From positions 140,863,001 to 140,927,000 of the forward strand of contig JASDFA010000007.1 of NCBI GenBank assembly GCA_035772735.1: a stretch of DNA of 64,000 nt. Reading direction: 5' to 3'. The stretch comes from Datura wrightii. Its lineage: Eukaryota; Streptophyta; Magnoliopsida; Solanales; Solanaceae. Positions 45,441 through 58,892 of this stretch are shown here, piece by piece. The position numbers were made by a program, and so were the translations under genes. Under the pieces are notes generated by a model, which was not told where the DNA came from, did not search any database, and worked only from the letters and a program-made list of their open reading frames with translations. Position 1 is the first letter of the stretch. The number at the start of each line of letters is the position of its first letter.

Positions 45441-47181
45441 TTTTCGCAAACTCCCCTTCTTTTATGACTATGTTTTTTTTTTATGGCTACATATTTATCT
45501 CTAGATTCTCTTCCTTTTGCTATTCATTTTCTTTTTTCTTCAATTCTTATTTTTATTTGTTTAGCTAAATGCAATGATAAGTTGACCATCTGCACGTGGC
45601 TTTGGAATGCTACACGTTTTTAAAGTAGTTATTATCCATACTGTTGCACCACCTACCGCAATTACTTTTCTTATGTTCCTTTAGAGGAGTTACCTTTATT
45701 TTTATTTATCTAGTATTAATTTAATAAAATAAATAAATTAATAATTTATAATATTATTTAAATTTAAAATTTAAATTAATTATTTTAGTTGTGTATTTGG
45801 GATAGTTTTATATGTTTTTGTTTCATATATTTTTTTAGTTAAAAATATTTATGACTATTGAGATTTTTTATAAAAAAAATTAACGATTAACTTGATAATC
45901 AAATCAATAACAATTAAAAATAATTAGTCAATAACCAATTAAGTAATATTTTAGTAATTTTTTTAACAAATTAGTATGTTTACGAATCGCTAATCAATAA
46001 ATAGAATTGATAATTTTTAAAATTAAATCAAACTAACTAATACGCAAGCCTGATTATCATACTCTCAGTCTCACAATTTTATCTTACGTATAACTATTTT
46101 TAAAAAAACTATTTTGACATAAATATCAAATTAAAAAAATATTTATTTTCTTAAGTTAGAAAGTAGAATATTTCTGGGACAGTACACGTGGCTATACCTA
46201 AGGATGCCTATTGGACGAACCACCTCACAGGGTCCCACTCCATTTGGTCCCAAAGGCAATAAAAGCCGCCATATCTGTCCTCATCATCTTCTTAACTATT
46301 AAGGACAAAAAAATAATAGGCCGGTCCGTTTTAATTTATTTCTCTTATCTTTTCTTTTTAATTCAATTATTTCTTTAAATAAATTTTTAATTTCAACTTT
46401 TTTACAAAATTAAAAAAATTAAAAATGAAGAAAGGGTCCAATCTTTATCGCAGGGGTCGTCTAGTTACAAGTTAAAGTTATGCAAATATTAATAATATAT
46501 GAATTAGTTATGATAAAATTTATGTATTATTTTGTGTAGAGATTAATTATGAAGATTTTATTTATTTAAGTATTAGTTATGTTGGTTCAGTTACGTAGAG
46601 ATTACAATACATGATTATGATTATTGCATATTTAATTTATTGTACATTAATATATATTATTTACAAATAAATAAGTAAATAAATAGTATAAATCTATTAT
46701 ATAATTGAAACTTTTTTTTAAAAGAAGAAAATGGAGGAATGTAACCAAATAAAAAAATTGGATATATATAAAACATTCATATTATAAAAAAATAATAATA
46801 ACTAATTCTGGGTAAGTATACATAGAAGAAAGTACAAATTTTAAAAAGTACTGAATTAAAAAAAAAAGTTAAAAATAAATTGATAGGAGTAAATATGTAA
46901 TTTTATTATTTTAATTCAGGCATAACTATACACATAATTTATTTCACCTTCTACCTCATATAAAATTATATATAGATTTCCTCATAAGTTATGTAAGTTT
47001 TAATTACGTAGAATTACTAAAAACACAACCAAACATTGTATAACATTAATACATGAATAACTTTTATACTATATTTGAAATCTACCAACTAAATATTATA
47101 TAAAATTAATAATGAATAATTTTTATTCTATTTAATAACTAAATAATGTATAAAATTAATACATAAATAACTAAATTATTC
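45441..47181. other. AT-rich intergenic region upstream of the VSR gene
   Basis: Mostly AT-rich with no gene. A less AT-rich island at about 46165-46300 contains a G-box (CACGTG, about 46186-46191). At about 46490-47195, repeated 'aataatgtataaaattaata' and 'catgtattat' phrases on both strands suggest a decayed MITE with long inverted arms. Confidence 0.45.
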
Positions 47182-47708
47182 ATGTATTATTTTGGGCAAA
47201 CGGACCTTTATTCTTTTGTTGACGAGGACATTCTGGTAGTTAACCACCAAAAAAGAAGAAGAAGAAAGAAACTTTCTGGTTTTCTATTAATACACACACA
47301 AAAAAAAACACAATTCTGTGTGACAGAGCCGAAGAGTACTATATATGAAAATATCAACCTGACATTTTGTGTCGAGACTCGTATAAAATATTTTCATCAC
47401 TTTCAACACAGTTTACACGTTGAATCTGTAGCTTTTCACTCTTTTTTCTTCCTCTTTAAGGTTCTATTTAGTTATACAAAAAAAATCCCACTTTTCCTTC
47501 TTCTCCACTCTATCTATAGAGTTCTCCTCCTAGGTCTACAAAGGCGATTCTTGTATCCTTAGATCACCAATACATGATCTGGGTGCGATTAACTTTGCTG
47601 TAAAGATCTGACTTTTCATGTAAATTTTTTTGATTTGATAGCTTCTAGGCTTTAATTTTGACTTTTCCTGATCTGGGTCATTCTCATATTTGTCCATCTT
47701 ATCTGAAG
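47182..47708 (+). promoter_or_regulatory. Proximal promoter and 5'UTR of the VSR gene
   Basis: Pyrimidine-rich sequence (for example 'cttttccttcttctccactc') runs up to the ATG at 47709, as is typical of a plant 5' leader. The open frame covering 47182-47562 has no known motif and is not called a gene. No clear TATA box was chosen. Confidence 0.4.
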
Positions 47709-50700
47709 ATGAAGGAAAAGCTAGGGTTTTTGGTGTGTGTTTGGTTTCTTGTATTTGGGTCTTGTTTGGGTAGATTTGTGGTGGAAAAGAACAGCTTGAG
47801 AGTAACTTCTCCAGACTCAATCAAAGATGTGTATGAGTGTGCAATTGGGAATTTTGGGGTTCCACAATATGGAGGAACCATGGTTGGTATTGTTATGTAC
47901 CCGAAAGCTAATCAAAAGTCTTGCAAGAGTTTTGAGGATGTTGATATTTCCTTCAAAACTAAGGCTGGTGGCATGCCCGTTTTCGTCCTTGTTGATCGAG
48001 GAGGTAAAGTTTCTGACTCTTTTGCACTTTTGGATTGTAAATTTACTTGTGTTTTTAATTTGTACCAGTTCACTTATTAGAGCTTGTTTTAATGATGTGT
48101 TTGTTTGAGTTCACATACTGAGGTTGCACTTAATCTATTAGGTGCTCAGGATTATACAGATTATCTTATTTTGTTTTTGTCAGTGAATTATGTAATCTTT
48201 GTAAAGATCATTTAGCTGTGCCTCAGTGTGCTATATATATATATATATAGCCGTTTCATTCCCATACTAGATTGCCTTTTAGGGAAATTTGGGATTCTGT
48301 AGTTTAGATTCTCCTAATCTGACAGACAATCAAGTCTCTAAACAGAATAAAAGATTAAAAGAACTCCTGGCAAACATTGGACTTTTCATGTCTGTTAGTA
48401 TGCCTATTTAAATTTCTACTTTCTGTAGTCAATCTTCGAATATATTGAAGATGCAGAAGCAAAGGTTCTTACAAGTTGAAACGAAAAAAAAGAACTAAAG
48501 AATAGAAGCGAGCTTTTATATTTCCTAAATTGGTGATTTCTAGAATTGGAAACCATTGATATACGGAGCACAGTTCAGATTGTTCTAGTGCCTTCTGAAG
48601 TTGACCATGTTTTGTAGTCTTGTAACAAGCATGCCCTTGCTTGTGGCTCTTCCGGTGAACGGTGAACCTGAGGAAATGTCATCTATGTTTGTGCTTTATG
48701 CGTGACTGGTTTTGCTAATTAGTTTATTTATTGTATCTGTTCCAAGTTCAAACTTCCACAAATGCCCCACCAACAATTAATAAGCATTTAAGACTGGATA
48801 ATTAGTGATGGATGACCAAAGTGGAGTTTATTTAACTTTGTACACATCTAACATGTGTCTCCTTTTCCTTTTCTGGATACTGCTGCACCGGCAGACTGCT
48901 ATTTCACACTAAAGGCTTGGAATGCTCAAAAGGCTGGAGCTGCTGCTATTCTTGTTGCTGATGATCGCAATGAACCTTTGATTACCATGGACACTCCCGA
49001 GGAAGAGGATGCAAAGGCAGATTATCTGCAAAATATAACTATTCCGTCAGCTCTAATTAGTCAATCGCTTGGGGATAGCATCAAGAAGCAACTATCTAAA
49101 GGGGAGATGGTTAACATAAACCTTGACTGGAGAGAGGCTCTTCCACATCCTGATGAAAGAGTTGAGTATGAGTTTTGGACCAACAGTAATGATGAGTGTG
49201 GCCCCAAGTGTGAGAGCCAGAGAGAGTTTGTCAAAAACTTCAAAGGGGCTGCCCAGATACTTGAGCAGAAGGGATATACACAGTTCACTCCCCATTACAT
49301 AACTTGGTATTGTCCTGAGGCATTTATTTTAAGCAAGCAATGCAAGTCTCAGTGCATCAACCATGGGAGATACTGTGCTCCAGATCCCGAGCAAGACTTC
49401 AGCAAAGGTTATGATGGGAAGGATGTCGTTTTACAAAATTTGCGCCAAGCTTGCTTTTATAAGATTGCCAATGAAAGTGGGAAGCCCTGGTTGTGGTGGG
49501 ACTATGTTACTGACTTTGCAATCAGGTGTCCAATGAAAGAGAACAAGTACACTAAAGAGTGTGCAGATCAAGTAATCAAATCCCTTGGTAGGTTGGAGTT
49601 TCTTGTTTTTCGTGTTTCCTCGGATTAATTTCAGCTCATGCACATTATTTTCAGTGTAGATATATATTTGATGTTAAAAAAAGTATATTTGATGTTAATG
49701 GGTCACTGTGTAATATAGTGGTGATGGTTAGTAATTGCTGTTGCTAACTGTATTTTCGTAGTATTTTTGTCTTCACATCCTTGTCCAGAGCAGTGAGAAC
49801 TGGGTCTTAGGTATAGTCCAACTTCCTGGTCCACCATCTGATGCTAATTTTGTTGAACTTGATTGTTATTTTTTGTGGATTATATTCTCTTCTACCTTAG
49901 ATTTTCTGGAGTGAGATAAAGCAGAACACTAGGATTGGTTATCATCTTATTCTTTGGTTGAAGATATAAATAATCTTAAGACTAAGTGATACTTAAAAAG
50001 GAAATTCAAATTTTGCTAAACAAGATATTTGACTTGATTAAAGCTGTTTTCACCGTCTCCAGTTTACTGAGTTTCTTTTTTGGTATGATATAGATACATT
50101 ATATGATCCTCAGTTTTCTACAGGATTAAAAGGATTTTTGTACTTGTAAAAAAGAGGACGTTTTTGTAACTGATCATGTTGTCTCTTCTGTGATGCTATG
50201 TCTTGCCGAATAAGTATAACTTTCTAGCTTGCTGATTAAAAAAGAGTGTGTAAGGCTTAATCACTTAGTTGTAAGTGTTCTATTACATAAAAATCCTTTT
50301 TGGCATCATATTTATGTCTTGTTTGATGGTTCACTTTACAATAGTTTGGGACAAGCTCTGATAGACTCAGACTTCCTGATAGCACATGATTATTTTTCCA
50401 CTTGGGTTGTTATGCTCTTTACTCACTGATGCTTTTGTATCTTTCATTTAGGTCAAATGTTTGAACTGTCAGTTCACCTTACTTTTTTAAAGCTAAGAAA
50501 TAGGCCTTGTATGATTTTGTATTTTGTGTGTTCAATTACATGGTACTGCGTCTAATCAATTGTCCTTGTTTTTTGTTAACACAAGATTTTTCTAACTGTT
50601 AACATTGTTATTTTTTCCCGGGATGGACACAATAGGCTTTGATGTAAAACAGATAGATAAATGTGTTGGAGATCCTGAAGCGGATGCTGACAACCCTGTT

Positions 50701-53700
50701 CTAAAGGCTGAACAAGAAGCGCAGGTGTGTCAAAAAAACAAATAATGGGAAATCTCTTTTCCTGTCCTCCTTGACTCTATTGTTTTTGAATGGACTTCTT
50801 GAATAGAATTGTTACTTTTGCTTTGCTGCATTCAGATTGGCAAGGACTCTCGTGGAGATGTGACTATCTTGCCAACTCTTGTGATAAACAATAGACAGTA
50901 CAGAGGTAATAACTCAAAGGATTCAAGTGAGAAGGTGCATCTAGGCCGTTTAAATAAAAGAGATTCTTAACTTATAGTGTTATCTATTGTTTAGGAAAAT
51001 TGGATAAGGGAGCTGTTCTGAAGGCCATTTGTTCAGGTTTTGAGGAGACAACAGAGCCTGCAATTTGTTTAACCGATGGTCAGTTCCCTTGATCCCGTCT
51101 TCAGCTTTGAAGACATAACCAATCGACATGCTTGCAGACTTTATTTATTCATTTCTATAAATGGGGAAATCATACTCGATTTATATTTTATGTCAAAAGG
51201 GTGTCTCGAGTCATTTTTCTGTATTTCAGCCTCCAACAGCACCTACTGATTCTTGCAGATCTTGCTCTAGCTTATCCGACATATTCCAACTTGTAATTTG
51301 TTGATACACAAAACTTACTTAGCTACTATTCCTTGGTAAACAATTATATTTGGTTGAATAGCCTTCAGGACGACCTGGTACATAATCTCTATGGTCTCCG
51401 ATAAGGTGGTATTCACAAGTTGTTTTACACTTTTCAGATATACAAACAAATGAGTGCTTAGATTCAAATGGTGGATGCTGGCAGGACAAGGCTGCTAATA
51501 TTACTGCATGCCGGGTATTCAGTCATTTGTCTGTTAACTACTGATATGATAGCATTGTTTTGCATCTTTCTGTCTAATTTAGTGCTACCTAATTTTCTTA
51601 TGTCATGCATTGCACTTACGCTGCAGGATACTTTCCGTGGGAGAGTATGTGAATGCCCAATGGTTCAGGGTGTAAAATTTGTTGGTGATGGCTATTCTCA
51701 TTGTGAAGGTACTTAGGGCTCTACATTCAAAATCTTGGTCACATAAAGGCACTGCTATGATACATGAGCATTGTCTTCTGAGTCTTAATCTTTTGGGCTT
51801 TTGGTGTGACAGCATCTGGAGCATTACGTTGTGGAATAAACAACGGAGGTTGTTGGAAGGGAACCAAGGATGGCAGGACATTTTCTGCTTGCATAGTAAG
51901 AGGCTCCATTCGAGCATAATTACCTAGCTCTTGAACTTTACTCTCCGGCATTCCTTCTTTTATGGAGTGCTCACCTCCTTCCTATCTTCTGATTTTACTG
52001 AAGCAGCAGATTGGAATATGAAATGTTCTTGTTTCTTATTTTTTATTTGAGGACCGATGCTAGAAAATTAGTTTTTCCTCTTTGGATTACCCTTCCTTTT
52101 CTGGTTCTCAAAGATTCTAACTTCACTGGTTTTATTACTTGAGTTATGCTTTATACGAGTTTCCTTGTATCTCAATTTTATTCAGTAAACACGGGAACTA
52201 AATGTTTTATCTTTATCTTGTCAGGATGACCACACAAAGGGTTGTAAATGTCCACCAGGGTTCAAAGGAGATGGAGTGAATGTTTGTGAAGGTACAGAGC
52301 ATCTGTTACTTATTATATATAATTTTAAGAAATTTGCTGCTGTTGTTAGCAATTATGGGGGATAACAGACGGGTTTCAGCTGTTATAATCTTCTTCAACT
52401 CTCATCTTCTTGAGGATTTATATCTCCGTTATCTTTGATTGCAATAAAAGTTCTCCATATTCTTTTTCTATGTAGAATCGTCTTATTTTCCATCCTAGAA
52501 GAACATTATCCTGTATATATGCACATAGAGATGTATAGATAGGAACAGCGTTGCTCTTTATTTAGTACCTCCTCTATACTATTTTATGTGTCACACTTTC
52601 CTTTTTAGTTTGTCCAAAAAAATGACACCCTTCTCTTTTTTGAAACTATTGGAAATCTTATTCTCATTTTATCCCCAATGACATGACTTGTTGGGACCCA
52701 TTGATTTAAAAAGTTGGTTCTTTTATAAGAAGAGAGAAAATGGACTTGATTAAATAAAAATAAGAAGAAGAAGAGAGAAAATGGACTTGATCAAAAAATT
52801 AATAATAATAATAAGAAGAGAGAAAATGAAAAGACATGTGCATCTCTGAAGAGAGAAAATGAACTTGATCCCAAAATAAAAAGAGAGACAGAAAATGAAA
52901 AGACATGTGCAACTCACCACTATTGATTTAAAAGGATAATTTTGGTAATAGGCATATATTTGGTCCTAACTCCACGTCTACTCTAATACGGAGCACCAAT
53001 ATGACTAATAATTTGATGATATCTAAAGTTATTTATCTTTACTTTTTTTCCTTTTTTCAGATATTGATGAATGTAAAGAAAGGCTGGCATGCCAGTGTTC
53101 AGATTGCAAATGCAAGAACACCTGGGGTGGTTATCAATGCAGCTGCAAAGGCAATTTGTTGTACATGCAGGAACATGACACGTGTATAGGTAGGTTTTAA
53201 GTTCTCATATTGCTGGAAATATACTTTTAACGTGGGATGAAGCTAGTTAAATGTTGTAATATGATGGTTGTGATGCTCGTTTAGCTGCTTTTATCTGTAA
53301 CTGAATTTGACGAGCGGCTTTGAGCTACTGTGATTTAAAAATGTCATGAATTTTAATCTGTAATTAATCTTCAAAAGCTGCAGGTAATGATGTCAAAACA
53401 GAATTTAGCTGGGGTCTTGTTTGGGTTATCATCTTGGGTTTGGCAGTTGCAGGAGTCGGAGCGTATGCCGTGTACAAGTATAGGATCCGGGTATGTTTTT
53501 TGTTACTGTGTTCTTATTTCATCATCTTTTGTGAATTATGATCTTTGGGATTGGGTACACCACCAGAAAATTGGAAATCTAGCAGTTTTACCATAGTAAT
53601 TTGATAAATGAACTCTTCAAAGTGATGTGGAAAGAGAATGGCCTTCCGGAGGAGACATACAATACTGTGAAATGCCAAAATCACCTATGATTTGGATCCC

Positions 53701-54441
53701 CTCCAATATAAACAATTTTACATTTTCTATAAACAATTTAACGTTTTCTCAAAAAGGGCAGGTGTTTCTTAAGAGCTTGAAGTGTGAAAAGCTAATAATT
53801 TGAGTTCACCTGTTGCTTCTAAAATCCCTTAAGAAGTAGTGTATTTCGTTTTGCTCTAATGATGGAAGTTCTCAGTAGTTGACGGGAAGGGTGAGTAGTT
53901 CCTTCAAAAGAAATCTTAAGAATAATCTGTGCTCGCTTTGTACAAGCTTCCACCTATTGTGCCTTCCTAGAATAAATGGACACCTGAGTTTCTAAGAAAT
54001 ATCAGGAAATGGATACCACCACCATAAAAACAGAAGGCTGAATTACTTCTTGGAAGACGCTGTAGGAAACAACGTAGAAATGTTGTAATGTATTTGTTCC
54101 ACGTAGGAAAAAGTCGTTACAAAGTTCATCCGATCTCATCCTGTGCTCTGCAACAACCATGTTTATCAGTTGTCGATCAAGTGTTCTTTTTCTGTACTTT
54201 TTTCCCCTCCTGGAATTTTAATCATAAAACTAGTATATACAGAGATACGTGGCCATTGCCTTTGATGCAGTTTTATCTGTGTTCTAGACTTGTATTTAAT
54301 GTTATATTTTTACCTTTCCTGATGTATGTGATTCAAAAACCTATTTATCTGCAGAGATACATGGATTCAGAGATCCGCGCCATCATGGCACAATATATGC
54401 CTTTGGATAATCAGGGAGAGGTTTCCCACGGGAATGTCTGA
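47709..54441 (+). CDS. VSR: Vacuolar sorting receptor (BP-80/VSR family)
   Basis: Type I membrane receptor that binds vacuolar sorting signals of soluble cargo at the Golgi/TGN. Twelve exons join in frame to 620 aa: 47709-48003, 48895-49587, 50636-50724, 50836-50905, 50995-51078, 51438-51514, 51627-51708, 51813-51895, 52225-52291, 53061-53189, 53384-53490, 54355-54441. In order: signal peptide (1-21); protease-associated domain with GNFGVPQYGGTMVG and RGDCYFTLKAWNAQKAGAA; the central receptor region (PHYITWYCPEAF, GRYCAPDPEQDF, VTDFAIRCPMKE); Cys-rich EGF-like repeats on exons 6-10, the last a calcium-binding type (DIDECKE); one membrane helix (about 566-586); and a 34-residue cytosolic tail with acidic EIRAIM and the AP-adaptor motif YMPL (606-609). 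All key elements are intact and the length is normal for the family. Its tail resembles VSR3/4 and its EGF region VSR1, so the subtype is left open. Confidence 0.96.
52563..52998. mobile_element. MITE-like insertion in VSR intron 9
   Basis: Starts 'gtacctcctctatactattt' and ends 'ctctaatacggagcac', which read inversely gives 'gtgctccgtattagag', an imperfect inverted repeat. The middle holds four loose copies of 'agaagagagaaaatgracttgat'. It ends about 60 nt before the exon 10 acceptor. Ends provisional. Confidence 0.5.
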
Positions 54442-56783
54442 TATTAGTCCATTGCTGAAGAATGATCGCATGGTTAGAATGTTAACACCAAGTGAATATG
54501 CGATTAGCTCTCTTTATCAGTTGGCATGAGGTTCTTTATGCTTTGTATCATTCTAATGCCACTCTCACCATTCAGTGAGGTCCTATTTATGTATATGTTC
54601 ATCGTAACAGAGTACACGCATAAACTCCCAATTATGATTAAGGGAAATTTTCCGTATATGCACGATGGTCTCTCACTTCGGACCGGAGCTTAATTTAATG
54701 AAGGGTAAAATTTCTTTACCTTAGAGAATGTTTGCAGCATGGAGGGAATATTACTTAGTTGATACCGTAAAAAGAAACGTTTTAGTTAAATGGAGATTAC
54801 TTTATCTTATGTTTTATGTGGTTAACCAAGCACTTGATTATTTTGTGTTTAATTGATTACTTAATACAATCAACAAAACAACCTTCTCTCTGTGGATGCG
54901 TCTCTCTTATTACTGATAGATCACAAAGTGATCATTGTGAACTTAGAGAAATCTGATTAATATGTAACAAAGATATGTGTGAAATCTATACTGTTATAAC
55001 TTTAAGTGGGATAAGAGTTGAAAAAATCTTTGCATGCAATTATTAGTTAAAAAATAATATAGTAATTGTTCAAGTTCAGTTTGAACATATCGTTATATAA
55101 AAGGTTGAATCGGCAATTACTTTGATCTTGCGGTTATTATATATCAGTGTCAAGTTGTGCACAGCGAATGGACTTAATTGTATGCCATTATAATATGGAT
55201 GCAAGAAAACTTTTATTTGATAGGATACTTAAAAGTAAAAACTGTCCCTGCAAGATAACAGAACTAACTATGTGATTATGGATGTGTTTGGATGGAGTTT
55301 CTAAAACTTCACATTTGGTTGGTTAAAATTGTTGTAAACTAATTTCTTTTAAAATGAGAAAAATGACTTTTCTTCCCACACTAATTGCCTAATTGCCACC
55401 CTCTAATATATTTGACTACTCCCCAATGCCATAGCTCCATTAGAGGAAATGAGATCACTTGGCTCTTTACAATTCAAATGGAAAAAAATAACCTTTTCAA
55501 ATCTCTTTTGAGTAAAAATAAAAATCTCTTGTAAAGAGCCCATAAAATTATTAAAAAATATAAATTATAAAGGGCTAGAAAATCATTTCTCTCGCCCCAG
55601 CCCCCCCACTGGCCACACACCTAGCTCTATGTCGAACTCTAATAGTATTTATCTAGATAATATATAAACATATATTTCTGTATATTCAATGAACACGAAA
55701 AAAATCACATATTTTTTGCAAAAAACATTTTCCTTTATAACACTCGCACCCTATATCTCCCCCTCTACTTTCATCATCCCGGTGGATTTTCTGGAGGGCA
55801 AGAGCTAGAATCATTTTCAAGATGGAAAAACCGGGATTATTTCACCAAAAATTGAAATTGAGATACCTATGCCACAAATTTGACGGGCTGGCGCGATCCT
55901 TGCCGACGAATTCGTTGCCATGTTGCTAGAGGCATAACAGATCTTGTCCAGCGCTTGCCTTCCGGAAAATGCATGCAAAGTGGAGGCAGACAAACCAAGA
56001 GCTACTCGGGAAAAATTGTATTCAGACAAATGAGAAGGAATGAGAGAAAAGCTTTATTGAACTGCTCCAGCCTCCAGGTGATAAAAATCATTTTTCATAT
56101 GCCACTTATAAGTAATATATAATATAATATATTGGTGAACAACATTTTAACAACCCCGGCTCATCAATCTTTCATGACTGCTCATATCAAACATGTGATA
56201 TGGCTACCAAAAAAAGATATATTTTTATATAGAATTTTGTGAAAAAAATTAAACAATTAGCAGCAAAAGCGCATGTAACTCAAAATGTGTGCTGCGTCAT
56301 AATGAAGTAAAAGTCACAAAGAGTCACTTTTCAGTCTCTAAAATTAAAAAGTAGTCACTGTCACGCAGTTTCAAATTTCACGGGTATAACTCCAAGACAT
56401 TGTCACAGAATTTCATCAGTGGAATTTGAAATTCCATAACAAAGACCATAGCAAGGGGTCAAGTTTTCATATTTCCTCAACTGAGCTCTGCAATAAGCTG
56501 CAAGGAGATTGAACTTGAACTAGAAATAATATCTAATTTGCAAGTAGACGAAAATGTGGTCAATCTTGCTCTTGAATACAGTGTTACAATTTATACATAA
56601 GTTAAATAGAGAGTCACAAAAAAGTTATAACAAAATAAACTAACCGACAAACTACAGCGACACATACTTACATTGTTTCAATGTTTAGATACGTACTTAC
56701 AATGTAGATACACGTCCATCATTTGAAGAAATTAACTTAATCAGATGTAGGTTGTGTTAGGCACCAAGCTAATAAGAGTCTTC
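54442..56783. other. Intergenic region between convergent VSR and YqgF-like genes
   Basis: Begins with the VSR 3'UTR and ends in the 3'UTR of the minus-strand gene. About 55290-55620 looks like a dispersed repeat beginning 'ggatgtgtttggatgg'. Short open frames at about 55817-56122 have no recognised motif. No gene is called. Confidence 0.5.
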
Positions 56784-58892
56784 TTAGGCATGTTTCCTGT
56801 TAACGAAGTCGAGGTACCCCTGCCACAAACCACCACAATTATCGTAGTACAGCATATACAAAGCCTTTAACAACACCAAATTTTGCTTGTTTTTCCCCAG
56901 AGAATAGAGGCAAAGCTAATCCTAAAATGAATATAACTGAAACTGGAATAGTGAAATTATTCTGCTCCTCTAGTTTGAACTAATGAACTCTATATTTTTA
57001 ATGTTTCATGTTCTAACCAAACCACAACTTGACTGGCACAAACAAAAAAACAAAAGGAACCTAGCAAACAATTATGGGTAAAGAGCTGCCTCCATTACTC
57101 TAGTTTCTTAGTTGAAAATAAGTAAAGATTATTTCAGCTAAGAATTGCAAGATAATTTTATTTTTCTACAAACAATACTAATTTTTCTCAGATGAGACAA
57201 AAGTTTTTCTGAAAATTTCAGCCTGAAAGCTATTTAATTGAATGTTTGTGTATTAGTAAGGGCCTTGTTAAGCGTTGAAAAGAAATATACCTCTTCAGTG
57301 AGGTAAACTATGTATTACTGTTTTTAACTCAACTACAGAAATAAAGTAAGATCTTTTATAACCTGAAGTATCCCAACTGCTGCAAATTTGTCTGACATAG
57401 TCTTCAAATGTGATGGGTGAAACTTTAAATCTTGTAGTAACAAGTCGACATTCTGAAAGCAAAACAATACATATAATTGTTGGTCATTTCCAATTGCAAT
57501 AGATGACATTAAATGATCAAAGGCAAACAGTTGCAGGGGGTGGGGAGCAATGAGATCAATCTAACTTCAACTAATAAAAACTAAAAGGCAAATTACAGAA
57601 GAGGTTCAAAATTCTTTACAGAAGCAAAAGCTTTGCTTTCAATAGTTATTTAAGGAGTCACACAGTGAAGGCCTAAATCGTTTGTTTACATGCATCTATA
57701 AGTTAACAGTGACAAAACAAAAATGAAGGTTCAAGCTCAATATCCTCCTCTGTCATCCGACATTATTTTGTGGTGTGTTAAAATAAACTAGCTGCAACCT
57801 TTCAATAACAAGAATCATGTGATACTACGTTGGTATCAAGAAATGACTAATTCGTGATATTTTTTACAAAGTTAACAAGTTAAAAGCACATACCTTAGAT
57901 GTGAAGCATTCATCCCTAAAGGTGTACTTCACACCTCTAAGTTCCCCCGTCCGACAAAGGTCGTCAATGAATAACTTAACATGCACAGCCTGAGAAAGCC
58001 AGAAAACTGTTGATTTCAAACGGTTCGAACAAAGTAAACTAATCATTATCAAAGTTAAAAACATACATCTCGATTAATTTTTTGTCTATCAAATGGATAG
58101 CCGAAAACAAAGGCCCCCACGGAAAGTTCAGAAACCTGCATTAAAAAAAAAGGAAGACAAGAATTACGTGAAAGGAGAAGGGAATAAGGAATAGGGAATA
58201 GGGTTGATGAAAGTTTGCATTTTGCAGCACCATTCATTACTATTTTAGAAAGCAAGTTTTATTGTCATCTAAAACTGATTATCTACCATGCATATTCAAG
58301 TAACATAGAACACAACTGAGTTTAAACTTCTTAATAGTACCCCAATAGTAAAATGTGGAGAAAAGATAGAAACTGAATGGAAGAGAGCAGGGTTTATAAC
58401 AAACGGTTGTCTTTTGTAAAACAATTGTTCAAAATTAGAATTTTTCATATGTAACTGCTCATACTCAATTAGGTTATAAGTAGCAGAAGTCGAGCAACAA
58501 AATTATTTATCTACCTAATGAACCACAATTGTTATAAATTGTAAGTTAACTATATAATGAACCTTACCAGACTCTGTAAATCTTTGGCCATCAAGTCAAT
58601 ATTTGTTTTCTTGCGGAGGAGAACACTGCAGATACCCAACATTAATTTCATTTCTTCTAACACAACGATGTAACAAAACTGAACATGGGCATAATTGTTT
58701 CAACATGATCAAAATTTTAGATGTTTCAGAGGAGCTACATTACGCGAGAGGTGATGCAACTTTATTTGTTGTGTCCGAAACAGCTAGACCAACGTACTTA
58801 TCGCCCACATCCAACCCAAGAAAACGGCTACTTGCAAGTGCATTTGACTTCAGTAATTCATGAAACAAGTTGGATGGCTTCATATACCTCAT
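56784..58892 (-). CDS. YqgF/RuvX-like RNase H-fold protein
   Basis: Six coding exons on the minus strand (58892-58744, 58625-58568, 58135-58067, 57989-57894, 57452-57363, 56819-56784) join in frame to 165 aa. Motif 1 FLGLDVGDKYVGLAVSD carries the first catalytic Asp (D28). Motif 2 FVFGYPFD matches the bacterial VGxP block. Motif 3 YTFRDECFTSK (D118, E119) is the C-terminal acidic site. All are in the order of YqgF proteins, whose bacterial members trim the 5' end of pre-16S rRNA. In plants a nuclear-encoded copy is conserved, and an organellar rRNA role is plausible but unproven. I start at ATG 58892 because MRYMKPSNLF aligns with the family start; a second in-frame ATG lies at 58883. The codon follows an intron AG directly (gtttgtag|ATG), which implies a 5'UTR intron. 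Confidence 0.9.

Noticed and set aside
44533..45467. Several + strand open frames at 44.5-45.5 kb
   Set aside because: They are antisense to clearly recognisable RTE and L1 LINE coding sequence on the minus strand.
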